From NCBI GenBank assembly GCA_900549715.1, contig URPK01000005.1, positions 56,132 through 120,131 on the forward strand: a stretch of 64,000 nucleotides of DNA. Direction: 5' to 3'. This DNA comes from an uncultured Collinsella sp. (lineage in GTDB: Bacteria; Actinomycetota; Coriobacteriia; Coriobacteriales; Coriobacteriaceae). Positions within the stretch are counted from its first letter, which is position 1; the number at the start of each line of letters is the position of its first letter. A program made the position numbers and the translations under genes. Below the pieces are notes generated by a model. The model was not told the origin of the DNA. It worked only from the letters and a program-made list of their open reading frames with translations, and ran no database searches. Positions 53,283-62,072 of the stretch are shown piece by piece.

Positions 53283-55199
53283 CTAGACGCGCTCCTCGAT
53301 AGCACCGTTTCTATATGCATCGAGCAGCTGGCGCAGATCCTGGATCTGGCTGCGAATCTTGGCGCCAGTATCGGTGTCGCTCACCATGCGGCGACGGTCT
53401 GCTTGGTCAAAACGGTTGGTCTCGCTTTCGATGTCCACGTTGCGCGTGAGTGCCTCGGCAACCGTCGTAAAGGCCCGGTGCGACTTGAGGCGGCAGCCGC
53501 GCGAGCTCGAGATGAGCGTATAGCCGGCGATACCCGTCTTGGGATGGTAAGCGCGGCAGAAGCCGCCATCGATGACCAGCAGCTTGCCCTCGGCGCGGAT
53601 GGGCTGCTCGCCCTTGGTGGTTTTAACGGGCGTGTGGCCGTTGATGATGTGACCGGTCGGTGAGCATGCCATGGGCGCGACGCCAAACTCGCGCATGATG
53701 TCGTCGCAGACCGAGGGCGACTTGGTAAGCGTAAAGTATGGGTCCATCGGCTCGACCCAGGTGCTCTTATCGGCGATATAGGCGCGCTCAAAGGTACGCA
53801 CCAGGCGTCCGCTGGCGGGTGAGTTAAAGCCGATCCACAGGTACCACATCCAGTCGAGGGCATCGCGGTCGCCGACGCGCCAGGCTCGGCGGGCGATATG
53901 GTCGCAAAAATCGAGATAATCGCGGCCTGCGTGCCAGGTGCCCAGGCAGTTCATGCTGCTAAAGGTACCATCCTCGTTGAGCGGCACGCAGCCATGGAAC
54001 AGCAGATTGCCGTTGGCGACCTTATACATCGAGCCGTGGGTGTAGAGGAAATCGATATGGCGATGCAGGTGGTCGGCGGTGACAAACTCGGACACGAGCT
54101 TGTCGATGATGTGTTGCTCCTGGAGCGTGAGCATGTAGGGGTCCGTCGGGTCGACGGTGGGGAAGTCGCTGGTCGTGAGCGGCCACACGCTGCCGTCGGC
54201 AAGCGTGACTGTGCCGGCGTCGTGATCGATTTTGTCGAGCAGCAGGCGGTTGGTCATGTCGAACTCGGGGTGGCGCTGGATAATCTGGCCCTCGAGCTTA
54301 AAGAGCAGGACGTTGATGGCTTTAATCAGCGGGCTGATGGGCTCACCGGCGGTATAGGTGGCATCGGCAAAGGCGACAAGCTCGCGCAGCGAGATGCCAT
54401 AGTCGTTCTCGAGGATCTCGTAATTGTCGTAGCGTAGGTTGTTGCGCAGCACCGTGGCGATGCAGGCGGGCTCACCGGCCGCAGCGCCCATCCACAGCAG
54501 GTCGTGGTTGCCCCACTGGATGTCGAGCGAATGGTAGGTGAGCAGGCGGTCCATAATCTTGGCCGCGCCGCCGCCGCGGTCGAAGATGTCGCCCACCAGG
54601 TGCAGGTGGTCGACGGCCAGGCGCTTGATGAGCGAGGCAAGCGACTCGATAAAGTCGTCAGCGCTGGCGGTCTCCAGTATGGACTCCACGATGCGCTCGT
54701 GATAGCGCACGCGATAGTTGTTCTCGTCCGGATGCGTGTGTAGCAGCTCGTCGATGATGTAGGCGTAATCGCGTGGGATGGCCTTACGCACCTTGGAGCG
54801 CGTATAGCGGCTCGAAAGCGAGCGGGCAACCATGATGAGCTGATCAAGCATCGTCTTGTACCAGGTGGGCGAGTCTTCGCGCTGGCTGCGGACCAGGTCG
54901 ATCTTCTCGCGCGGATAGTAGATGAGCGTGCACAGCTCGCCCTTTTCGTCAAAGGTGAGCGTGTCGCCAAAGATCTCGTCGACATGCTCGCGCACGACGC
55001 CCGAGCAGTTGTTGAGGATGTGCATAAAGGCTTCGTACTCGCCATGCACGTCGCTCATAAAATGTTCGGTGCCCTTGGGCAGGTTGAGAATGGCCGAGAG
55101 ATTGATGATCTCGGTAAACGCGGATTGCTCGGTGGGAAATTGTTTCGACAGCAGACGCAGATACTTGAAGTCTTGCGGATTGCGATCGAATGCGACCAT
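53283..55199 (-). CDS. fbp: Class III fructose-1,6-bisphosphatase
   Basis: 638 aa, the long Firmicutes-type FBPase of gluconeogenesis, unrelated to class I enzymes and built on a calcineurin-like metallophosphatase. Metal motifs are SDVHGEY (about 50), GDIFDRGG (about 202) and WGNHDLLW (about 230). A later His-containing part reads NGHTPVKTTKGEQP. The N-terminus LRLLSKQFPTEQSAFTEI is typical. ATG 55199 has AAGGTG upstream in reverse. It is alone at the head of a leftward unit that may include the GtrA genes. Confidence 0.95.
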   Translation of the reverse strand: MVAFDRNPQDFKYLRLLSKQFPTEQSAFTEIINLSAILNLPKGTEHFMSDVHGEYEAFMHILNNCSGVVREHVDEIFGDTLTFDEKGELCTLIYYPREKIDLVRSQREDSPTWYKTMLDQLIMVARSLSSRYTRSKVRKAIPRDYAYIIDELLHTHPDENNYRVRYHERIVESILETASADDFIESLASLIKRLAVDHLHLVGDIFDRGGGAAKIMDRLLTYHSLDIQWGNHDLLWMGAAAGEPACIATVLRNNLRYDNYEILENDYGISLRELVAFADATYTAGEPISPLIKAINVLLFKLEGQIIQRHPEFDMTNRLLLDKIDHDAGTVTLADGSVWPLTTSDFPTVDPTDPYMLTLQEQHIIDKLVSEFVTADHLHRHIDFLYTHGSMYKVANGNLLFHGCVPLNEDGTFSSMNCLGTWHAGRDYLDFCDHIARRAWRVGDRDALDWMWYLWIGFNSPASGRLVRTFERAYIADKSTWVEPMDPYFTLTKSPSVCDDIMREFGVAPMACSPTGHIINGHTPVKTTKGEQPIRAEGKLLVIDGGFCRAYHPKTGIAGYTLISSSRGCRLKSHRAFTTVAEALTRNVDIESETNRFDQADRRRMVSDTDTGAKIRSQIQDLRQLLDAYRNGAIEERV

Positions 55200-55476
55200 G
55201 AAACACCTTCCGATATGGATGGTAAAACTGATAAAACAGCGTCAAGCGTTTACCAGTATGCGCCGGCTTTGTTTCGATTTTGCGCCGGCGGCTGAATTGT
55301 CGGCTGAACGGTTTGGTAAATCGATTTAGTTGAGGTAGATATGGCGGTTGAGTGGAGACGAAGCGGGTGATTTTGCCCACGTTGGCCCATGGCGGGGATG
55401 AGGATGTTCATGATAAAGATAATCAATACAAATGGTTCGCATTGGTAAATAGTGGACATTTGTATCGTATTTAGGC
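55200..55476. other. Intergenic region between divergent fbp and degV
   Basis: No gene. It contains two direct copies of TGCGCCGGC (55259-55267 and 55281-55289) and short AT-rich stretches that must include the fbp promoter in reverse (possible -35 TTGACG around 55241-55246), not clearly matched to a -10 box. Confidence 0.35.
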
Positions 55477-55502
55477 TTGCTGTGCGATAATTTGCACAGC
55501 AA
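55477..55502 (+). promoter_or_regulatory. Dyad covering the degV -10 box
   Basis: TTGCTGTGC (55477-55485) and GCACAGCAA (55494-55502) are exact 9-bp complements. The 8-bp centre is GATAATTT, of which GATAAT (55486-55491) is the likely -10. The start codon is 18 bp further on. A repressor dimer bound here would cover the promoter. Confidence 0.6.
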
Positions 55503-55519
55503 TACTTAAGGAGCCTCAT

Positions 55520-56410
55520 ATGAGTGATTTTGTCCTGACCTGTGAATCCGCCGCCGATCGAACCCGTGAGTTCTTTGCGTCGCGCAATATCCCTGTCGTG
55601 TGTTTTCATTACGAGATCGACGATGTTGTCTATACGGACGATCTGTATCAGTCGATTACGCCGGACGAGTTTTTTGCCCAGATTGCCGCGGGCGCCATGC
55701 CCAAGACGTCTCAGGTGAGCGTGGGTGAGTACGAGGAGTTTTGGGAGCCGTTTGTTGCCGAGGGTAAAGACGTGCTGCACCTGACGTTGTCGTCGGGTAT
55801 TTCGGGCACGTATGGATCGGCCTGCGTTGCGGCACAGATGCTCGCGGATCGCTATCCTCAGGGCGGCAAGGTGCGCGTCATCGATTCGTTGGCGGCGTCT
55901 TCGGGCTTTGGCCTGCTGGCGGAATGTGCCGCCGACGTTCGCGATGGCGGCGCTTCGCTCGACGAGACGGCCGCTTGGATTGAGGAGCATAAACTCAACC
56001 TTCACCACTGGTTCTTCTCGACCGATCTGTCGAGCTACCTACGAGGCGGTCGCATTTCGGCCGCAAGCGCGATCATCGGCACGGCGCTTAAGATTTGCCC
56101 ACTTATGACGGTCGATTGCGAAGGTGGGCTGTCGCCACGTGAGAAGATTCGCACTAAGAAGCGCGCGATTTCCGAGATGGCTAAGACCATGATGGCACAC
56201 GTGCAGGACGGTGCGGAATATTCGGGTAAGTGCATCATGTCGCACTCGGCGTGCCGCGAGGATGCGGAGGCAGTTGCGGCGCTGATTGAGGAACAGGTTC
56301 CGCAGCTTAAAGGCAAGATCGAGATCAATAACATCGGTACTCTGATCGGTTCGCACACCGGACCTGGTACGGTGGCGCTCTTCTTTATGGGCGACAAGCG
56401 CGTGGATTAG
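55520..56410 (+). CDS. DegV family fatty-acid-binding protein
   Basis: 296 aa. DegV/FakB-type proteins bind a fatty acid and, as FakB, present it to the kinase FakA for phosphorylation. The N-terminus (DFVLTCESAADRT) and PKTSQVSVGEYEEFW are typical, with LSSGISGTYGSA forming the fatty-acid head-group site. YLRGGRISAASAIIGTALKICP and GSHTGPGTVALFF are also conserved. GGAG precedes ATG 55520. FakA is not in the window. A dyad around the promoter suggests regulation by an unknown factor. Confidence 0.93.
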   Translation: MSDFVLTCESAADRTREFFASRNIPVVCFHYEIDDVVYTDDLYQSITPDEFFAQIAAGAMPKTSQVSVGEYEEFWEPFVAEGKDVLHLTLSSGISGTYGSACVAAQMLADRYPQGGKVRVIDSLAASSGFGLLAECAADVRDGGASLDETAAWIEEHKLNLHHWFFSTDLSSYLRGGRISAASAIIGTALKICPLMTVDCEGGLSPREKIRTKKRAISEMAKTMMAHVQDGAEYSGKCIMSHSACREDAEAVAALIEEQVPQLKGKIEINNIGTLIGSHTGPGTVALFFMGDKRVD

Positions 56411-56474
56411 CGTTCGTGCGCTGACTGTCAGTTTTAACAGCTGCGCTTGTCACTCCTGACATTCGAAAACAGAA

Positions 56475-56511
56475 AAGGCCCGTCCCGTTGTTTGCGGGGC
56501 GGGCCTTGCTG
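56475..56511. terminator. Bidirectional terminator between degV and the TIM-barrel gene
   Basis: AAGGCCCGTCCCG (56475-56487) and CGGGGCGGGCCTT (56495-56507), one weak pair. The reverse side is followed by TTTTCTG, so it serves the convergent gene best. Confidence 0.85.
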
Positions 56512-56517
56512 TTGCGG

Positions 56518-57609
56518 TTAGCGTTTCTTTCCGCGGAAGAAGAAGCCGTGCAGCGAGGGCTTGAGTCCGCGGTTGGCGCGACGTTCCTCGATATGATCGT
56601 GGATCGAAGCGACGCGCTCGATGACCTCGTCGGGAATCGGCACGTCGGGATTCATATTCTCGACCTGGCTGACCTCGGCGGCGGCGACCTGGTCGATAAT
56701 GGGCACATCGTCGCGCGAGATGACAGGCGTGGCGTCTTCCTTCATCTTGCGGTAGCGCTGCATCATGTCGGTCTGCAGCTGCTGGGCCGAAGGCGGCGTC
56801 CAAATGATGGCGTTGGCGCCGGCGGCGATGGTCTCACGGATGCTCTCGGGCGTCTTGCCGCCCGGTGCGATGAGCGGCAGGTTGGGATAGTGCTCGCGCA
56901 GCTCGCGCAGGACCTGGGGCGTGTTCTTGCCGGCCGCGATGTTGAGGATCTTGGCTCCGGCGCGCACTTTGGCGTGAGCATCGTCGTCGCAACGTACGAC
57001 CGTGGCGATGACGGGGATGTCGGCGATGTTGGTGATGTGCTCGATCATTTCGGCAGTGGCAGGGGAGTTGACCACACAGCCCGCCGCGCCCTGCATCTCG
57101 GAGACGGCTGCCATCTGTACGGAGCGCTTACCGGTCGTAGTTCCGCCGCCCACGCCTACAAAGACCGGGCACTCGGCAACGGTCAACAGCGCTTGCGTAA
57201 TGGCCGGCTGTGGCGTGAAGGGGTAAACGGCAAAGACGGCATCGGCGTTGGAGTTGCGGATGACCGCGACGTCGGTGGTGTAGATAAGCGACTTGATGCG
57301 ACGACCGAAGAGCGTAAAGCCGCTGGCCTCCTCGATCTCATCGGGCATGCGGAGAGCCGCCTTGCGCAGACGCCCGTCGATGGGCAGCGGCTCCATGGGC
57401 AAAAGGCCGTTGGGAGTTACGGCCACCTGGGGCTCGGTAAATTCGTCTGCAAGTTCTACCTCGGAGAAGTCGACCGAGGCGACAATGTCCTCGTGAACCT
57501 CGGCGGGAACATCGATGGGGGCTTGGTCGTTTGCCGTGACTGACGTGTCGAAGGAGCTGGTGCCGACAAAGGCGTCGACGCGCTCGTTTAGGTCGTTGAG
57601 GGTATCCAT
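56518..57609 (-). CDS. Predicted TIM-barrel protein of unknown function
   Basis: 363 aa. The central part (about 80-290) is a beta/alpha barrel with Gly-rich phosphate-binding-like loops: VFVGVGGGTTTGKRS, LNIAAGKNTPQVLRELRE, and IAPGGKTPESIRETIAAGAN. It resembles the phosphate sites of IMP dehydrogenase, thiazole synthase and nicotinate phosphoribosyl enzymes. Closely similar proteins in Clostridia are usually annotated simply as hydrolase. The ~70-residue acidic N-terminus and C-terminal helix are accessory. No catalytic Cys of IMPDH is seen. It is monocistronic. A role in nucleotide or sugar-phosphate metabolism is a guess. Confidence 0.6.
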   Translation of the reverse strand: MDTLNDLNERVDAFVGTSSFDTSVTANDQAPIDVPAEVHEDIVASVDFSEVELADEFTEPQVAVTPNGLLPMEPLPIDGRLRKAALRMPDEIEEASGFTLFGRRIKSLIYTTDVAVIRNSNADAVFAVYPFTPQPAITQALLTVAECPVFVGVGGGTTTGKRSVQMAAVSEMQGAAGCVVNSPATAEMIEHITNIADIPVIATVVRCDDDAHAKVRAGAKILNIAAGKNTPQVLRELREHYPNLPLIAPGGKTPESIRETIAAGANAIIWTPPSAQQLQTDMMQRYRKMKEDATPVISRDDVPIIDQVAAAEVSQVENMNPDVPIPDEVIERVASIHDHIEERRANRGLKPSLHGFFFRGKKR

Positions 57610-57800
57610 GGAGGCTCGATTCTATGTGATGACGGCCGGCAGGGTGCCGGCAGCATTGTACTTGCTAAATCGTTTGACGAGTTGATTTTTCCCCGCCGTG
57701 CCATCCGTTAGACCGAAGGGCCGGCGAACGTGAAGGAGCTGTGGTGGCGGGTATTGAGGTGCTATCTTGAAAGTCCCGTTTAAAAGAGAGGTGACGCGGA

Positions 57801-57971
57801 ATGGAATTCACAGCAATGTTGGGCTCGATTGGCCTATGCGTGGGCGCAATCGTTGCCGCCGCGGTCATCTATTTTGTGGTTACGGCCATTAAGGGCAAAA
57901 GAGCCGAGCGCAAGGAACGCGAGGCGCTTAAGCAGCACCGTGACCAGCAGGACAAGCGCGCACGGGAATAG
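57801..57971 (+). CDS. Small single-pass membrane protein (56 aa)
   Basis: A short frame with ATG at 57801 and GAGAGG at 57785-57790. Residues 4-29 are hydrophobic (AMLGSIGLCVGAIVAAAV...), followed by a highly basic and polar tail (KGKRAERKEREALKQH). This is a typical small inner-membrane protein with a cytoplasmic charged end. It has its own 190-bp upstream region and stops 24 bp before the convergent m5C methyltransferase stop. Function unknown. Confidence 0.6.
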   Translation: MEFTAMLGSIGLCVGAIVAAAVIYFVVTAIKGKRAERKEREALKQHRDQQDKRARE

Positions 57972-57995
57972 CTTGTTGAGTTTTGAATCCGTGCG

Positions 57996-59099
57996 CTAGC
58001 CGCGTTTTCGGACCAGGGCGATGTAGAAGCCCTCAAAGTCGCGGCTGGGCGGGATGGTGAGCGTGCCGGGCATGCCGTTGGTGATGGCCGATACCTGACC
58101 CGCGGCGATTGCCTCGGTGAGAGCGTTGGACTCGATGCGCGGCTCCTCGCCGGCATCCTGGGCGCGGCGTGCTTCGCTTTTGCTCGGCGTGCCGTCGAGG
58201 GGGATGAGCTCGCAGTCCATGTGCTTGTCGAGGGCCTCTTGCAGGGCGTCCTCGTTTTCCTGCGGCATAATCGAACAAGTGGAATAGACGAGTGTGCCGC
58301 CCGGTTTGAGGGCACCCATGGCGCGGTCCAGAAGTGCTCGCTGCGAGCGGGCGCACTTGCAAAGCAGCTGCTCGGTCAGGCCACGCAGGCTCTTCTCGTT
58401 GCCGCTGATGACGGTGCCCGTGCCGGTGCAGGGAGCGTCGAGCAGGATACGGTCAAAGCGGAAGAACTCGTCGAGCTCGCGTGCGTCGATGCGCATGACG
58501 GGCACGTTTTTGGCGCCTTGGCGATGGAGGTTGGCTTCGAGCTTCTCGGCTCGGGGAATGCTCATCTCGCAGGCCGTGAGGTGTGCCTGGCCCTGGGTGA
58601 GGGCAGCGATCTGCGTCGTCTTGCCACCGGGGGCCGCGCACATGTCCAGGATGTCCTCGCCTGCCTGGGCGCCCAACACCAAAGGCGGCATCATGGACGA
58701 CAGGCTCTGCAGATAGATTTTGCCGTCGCGGTAGATGTCGAGGTCCCACAGGTCGGAAACCTGGGCCTCGGGCAGGATGAAGGCGTCCGGATACCAGGTA
58801 ACGGTTTGGTGCGCGATGCCGGCCTCGTCGAGTGCGGCGGCGATGCCCTCGGCGGTTGCCCTGAGCGTGTTGGCGCGCAGCGTGACTGGGCGTGTGGCCG
58901 CGGCGCCAAAGCCTTCAATCATGAGCTCGGCATCGGTGGGGGCATAGGCGCCGGCGACCGTGTCGATCATAAAGCGCGGCAGGTCGGCGGCGGAGTGTTG
59001 GGCGGCAAGCTGGTCGGAAAGCTCGGTAGCGGCAAACTGCCTAAGCTTGAGCTCGGCCTTGACCTGCTTTTTCTGCTTACGACGACGCGGCTTGGACAT
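57996..59099 (-). CDS. NOL1/NOP2/sun-family RNA m5C methyltransferase (RsmB/RsmF-type)
   Basis: 367 aa. SAM-dependent rRNA or tRNA cytosine-C5 methyltransferase. After a basic N-terminus (MSKPRRRKQKKQVKAE), the SAM-binding motif is DILDMCAAPGGKTTQIA (about 150-165). Catalytic cysteines are in LLDAPCTGTG and VYSTCSIMPQENE. ADELMIEGF-like and TLRANTLRAT segments are family-typical. No NusB-like or PUA domain was recognised, so RsmB is less certain than RsmF-like. GGAAAG precedes the start in reverse. It follows the MetRS-like gene on the same strand. Confidence 0.9.
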   Translation of the reverse strand: MSKPRRRKQKKQVKAELKLRQFAATELSDQLAAQHSAADLPRFMIDTVAGAYAPTDAELMIEGFGAAATRPVTLRANTLRATAEGIAAALDEAGIAHQTVTWYPDAFILPEAQVSDLWDLDIYRDGKIYLQSLSSMMPPLVLGAQAGEDILDMCAAPGGKTTQIAALTQGQAHLTACEMSIPRAEKLEANLHRQGAKNVPVMRIDARELDEFFRFDRILLDAPCTGTGTVISGNEKSLRGLTEQLLCKCARSQRALLDRAMGALKPGGTLVYSTCSIMPQENEDALQEALDKHMDCELIPLDGTPSKSEARRAQDAGEEPRIESNALTEAIAAGQVSAITNGMPGTLTIPPSRDFEGFYIALVRKRG

Positions 59100-59158
59100 C
59101 CGTCTTTCCTTCCCGTCCCAAATAGACTACTTTCCGGGCACGCCGCTGCTGGCGTGCT

Positions 59159-61309
59159 TTAGTACTGGCTCTCGTGCTTGCTGAAGAAGTCGAAGCGCGG
59201 AGGCAGCGGCTTCACGTGGTGCTCGGCGGGCTTCTCGCCCAGGCTCTCCACAAACTCGTCCGTGGAGGCAAAGATGTTATCCCAACTAAAGAAGGCGACC
59301 GGATCGACGTCGAAGTACTCGCAGATGAGCTCGCAGCCGGCCGGGACAATGCCGTGCATGAGCACGGTCGCCACGCGCAGCTCGGTAAAGGCGTCGACGA
59401 GGGCCTGCGTCATCGCGGCATTGGCCGGCTCGCCCTCGAGCTTGTTGGCGGCCTTGGAGGCATCGCTCCAGCGCTTGTTGGCGGCACGCAGGTAGTCGTC
59501 GCACACGGCGAGCGCGCGGTGCGTCTCGAACTTGTACATGGCCTGCTCAAAGGCAAGGGCGGCCTGCTCGGCAGCCTCGACCACGGCGGCGGAGGCGGCA
59601 CCGGCGGGGATGCAGCCGTTGCGATAGGGGCTCTCGTCGCCCTCCTTGATGGCGACGCCGTAGAAGCAGCTGCGGGCCAAGCGGTTGAACACGCCGGTCA
59701 AAAGGGCGCTCTCCTTAAGGGCTGGATCGATGACGCGCTTGTCGTCGCAGGCACGCACCTCGTTGCCGTCCTTGTCCTTGCCGGTCACGCGCGTGTCATA
59801 TGCCTTGGGACTAAAGCTCACCGGCTTCTCGGACAGGCCGAGCGACAGCCAATGCGCGCGCATCTGCTCGCAGGTGTAGTGGTTGAGCAGGTCGTCTGCC
59901 GGCGGGGGAGGCGTCTGCGAGGACGAGCTCGCCTTTTTGCCCATGTAGAGCAGGTGATAGCAGGCGCTGACGGTGCTCTGCGTGAGGTCCCAACCCAGGG
60001 CCTCCCACATGGCGGTTTGCGCGATGCAGTAGAAATAGATGTTGTCCTGACCGATGAACTGATAGATTTGCGCGTCGTCAGAGCACCACCAGTCGCGCCA
60101 GTCGAGCGAGCTGTGCTGGTAGGTGGGCGCGGGGACCTGCGTGGAATCGGCGGCGGGCTCGCCCATGAGGGCGGCATCCTGGGCGGCGACGCCCTCGGTC
60201 ACGCCGGCGGCCTTGGCATCGCGTGCGAGCACGGTGCGGGTGTAGCTGATGGGCGCCCACAGGCTCTCGGGCCAGCACCAGCAGGTGACGTCGGTCACGC
60301 CGTCGACCTCGGGCACCGGAACGCCCCAGTCGATGTTGCCGGTGATGCGGAAGGGCACGAGCGCCTTGCCGCTGCGGAAGCGCACGCCGCCGTTGGCGAG
60401 CACCGCGTGGGCGTCGTCGCGCTCTTTCCAGCTGGGGAAGGTGACGGTAAAGCTGCTCTTGTTGCCCTCGGGCTCCAGCACGGTGTGTTCGGGGAGCTGG
60501 TCCTCGACGGCATCGAAGGCCTCGCGGAACTTATTCTGGATGTAGAGCTGAGCCGGCAGCAGCCACTCCTCCATGGTCTTGGAGACCACGGAGCGAACCT
60601 GCGGGTTCTGGGCGAGCTTGGCGGTGTAGGTCTTCATAAAGTCGAGGTAGGCCGGCAGGTCGAAGTAGAGGTTGTCGACCGGGCGCAGCTCGGGCACCTC
60701 GCCGGTGAGCTGGCTCTTGGGTGCGATAAGCTCCTCGGGCTCAAACTGGTGACCCAAGTCGCACTCGTCGGCGTACGCCTTCTCGGACTTGCAGCCCTGG
60801 ATGGGGCAGCGGCCAATCACCTGGCGGCCGTTGAGGAATGTGCCGGCCTTGGCGTCGTAGAACTGCAGCGTGGAGCGCTTGGAGATGGTGCCCTGCTCGT
60901 GCAGGCGCTCGATAATCTCGGCGGTAACCTCGTTGTGAATCTGCGCAGCCGGCTCAAGGCCCGAGCCGCCGTAGATATCGCAGCTGATGTTGTAGTTGTT
61001 GAGGGTCGCGGCCTGGCGGGAGTGGTTGGACTCGACGTACTCGCTAATGGACTTGTCGTAGTCCTCGTTCTCCTTGAGCTTGCGGTAGCTCTCCATGATG
61101 GGCGAGCCGTAGCAGTCAGTGCCCGAGGTGAAGATGACGTTCTCGCGGCCCAGACGGTCGCGCAGGAAGCGGGCGAAGAAGTCGGCCGGGACAAAGACGC
61201 CGCCAACGTGGCCAAAGTGAAGGCCCTTGTTGCCGTAGGGCTCGCCGGCGGTAACGATGGCGCGGCGAGGCCAGCTGGGACGGTCGTTCATGGAGTATTT
61301 GGATGCCAT
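59159..61309 (-). CDS. Divergent methionyl-tRNA synthetase-like class I ligase
   Basis: 716 aa from ATG 61309 with AAGGAG upstream; the longer frame to 61402 is unsupported. The class I fold is complete: HFGHVGG at 31-37 (HIGH), a Cys/His zinc-knuckle region (CPIQGCKSEKAYADECDLGH), FIGQDNIYFYCIAQTAMWEALGW-type synthetase core and a C-terminal helical anticodon domain. Two key motifs are altered. GTDEHG reads GTDCYG, and KMSKS reads KKASSSS (about 458-464), followed by a Pro-rich loop (QTPPPPADD). It is longer than standard MetRS without an appended tRNA-binding domain. Whether it is the main MetRS, a resistant second form, or a non-charging paralogue cannot be told. Confidence 0.75.
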   Translation of the reverse strand: MASKYSMNDRPSWPRRAIVTAGEPYGNKGLHFGHVGGVFVPADFFARFLRDRLGRENVIFTSGTDCYGSPIMESYRKLKENEDYDKSISEYVESNHSRQAATLNNYNISCDIYGGSGLEPAAQIHNEVTAEIIERLHEQGTISKRSTLQFYDAKAGTFLNGRQVIGRCPIQGCKSEKAYADECDLGHQFEPEELIAPKSQLTGEVPELRPVDNLYFDLPAYLDFMKTYTAKLAQNPQVRSVVSKTMEEWLLPAQLYIQNKFREAFDAVEDQLPEHTVLEPEGNKSSFTVTFPSWKERDDAHAVLANGGVRFRSGKALVPFRITGNIDWGVPVPEVDGVTDVTCWCWPESLWAPISYTRTVLARDAKAAGVTEGVAAQDAALMGEPAADSTQVPAPTYQHSSLDWRDWWCSDDAQIYQFIGQDNIYFYCIAQTAMWEALGWDLTQSTVSACYHLLYMGKKASSSSQTPPPPADDLLNHYTCEQMRAHWLSLGLSEKPVSFSPKAYDTRVTGKDKDGNEVRACDDKRVIDPALKESALLTGVFNRLARSCFYGVAIKEGDESPYRNGCIPAGAASAAVVEAAEQAALAFEQAMYKFETHRALAVCDDYLRAANKRWSDASKAANKLEGEPANAAMTQALVDAFTELRVATVLMHGIVPAGCELICEYFDVDPVAFFSWDNIFASTDEFVESLGEKPAEHHVKPLPPRFDFFSKHESQY

Positions 61310-61441
61310 GGGACTCCTTCGCATATGGTGAGAGCGCGTCCGGGCGCAAGGCCTGGCGACGCGGTGGTCAATTCGTGCATATCGTTCGACATTATCGCAC
61401 ATGCGGGCGGGTGCGTGACGGGGGCGCTATCCTAAGATGCT

Positions 61442-62011
61442 ATGAATGAGATTTCCAACATACATGCGTTTGAAGACGAGGATTTTCTGCACGCTTGCTT
61501 CGTGTGGGGGATGGCCGTGCTTGTGGTGTTTGCCGTGTGCCTGGTGCCGGTGTTTATGCTGCTGGGCGGGCCCGCGGACCTGGATGCGGACGACGCGGGC
61601 GGCTGGATGGCGGTCTTGGGCTGGATAGTCGGCTTGGCGGTCGTCTCTGCGGCGTCGTTTGTCGTGCACGAGCTGGTTCACGGTGTGTTCTTTAAGTTGT
61701 TTGCGCCCGCCGGTGCGCATGTGACCTTTGGGGCAAATCTCGAAACCTGCATGATTTATGCCTGCGCCGAGGGCGTTGTGTATTCGCGCCGGCGGTACAT
61801 GCTCATTTGCCTGGCGCCGACGGTTGTTTTGACGGCGGCGTTTGCCTTGGGGTTTGCATGCTCGGGTTATCCGCTGCTGTGCTACTTGGCAGCTGGTCTG
61901 CACCTGTCGGGCTGTGTGGGCGACTGGTATTACGTGCGGACCATCCTGCGCGACCGCCGCATTGTCGCCTGTGAGGACACATCCTTTGGCGTGCGCTTTT
62001 TCGCAAGGTAG
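61442..62011 (+). CDS. DUF3267 integral membrane metalloprotease-like protein
   Basis: 189 aa with four to five transmembrane helices. The HExxH-like motif HELVHGVFFKLF (about 77-88) lies in the second membrane segment; a later TFGANLETCMIYA and SGCVGDWYYVRTIL fit the DUF3267 (YckC/YqeG-unrelated, site-2-protease-like) family. These proteins are putative zinc metalloproteases, but activity is unproven. It is divergent from the MetRS-like gene. No ribosome-binding site is obvious (AAGATGCTATG). Confidence 0.8.
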   Translation: MNEISNIHAFEDEDFLHACFVWGMAVLVVFAVCLVPVFMLLGGPADLDADDAGGWMAVLGWIVGLAVVSAASFVVHELVHGVFFKLFAPAGAHVTFGANLETCMIYACAEGVVYSRRRYMLICLAPTVVLTAAFALGFACSGYPLLCYLAAGLHLSGCVGDWYYVRTILRDRRIVACEDTSFGVRFFAR

Positions 62012-62072
62012 TCTTTTTGGATGATTTTTCTGGGACGGGGATTAAAAAATCATTGCAGGGGAGGAGATGCTG

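Noticed and set aside
59174..61435. 753-aa frame opposite the MetRS-like gene
   Set aside because: Low-complexity Ala/Gly/Val/His translation with no motif, fully antisense to a class I synthetase fold.
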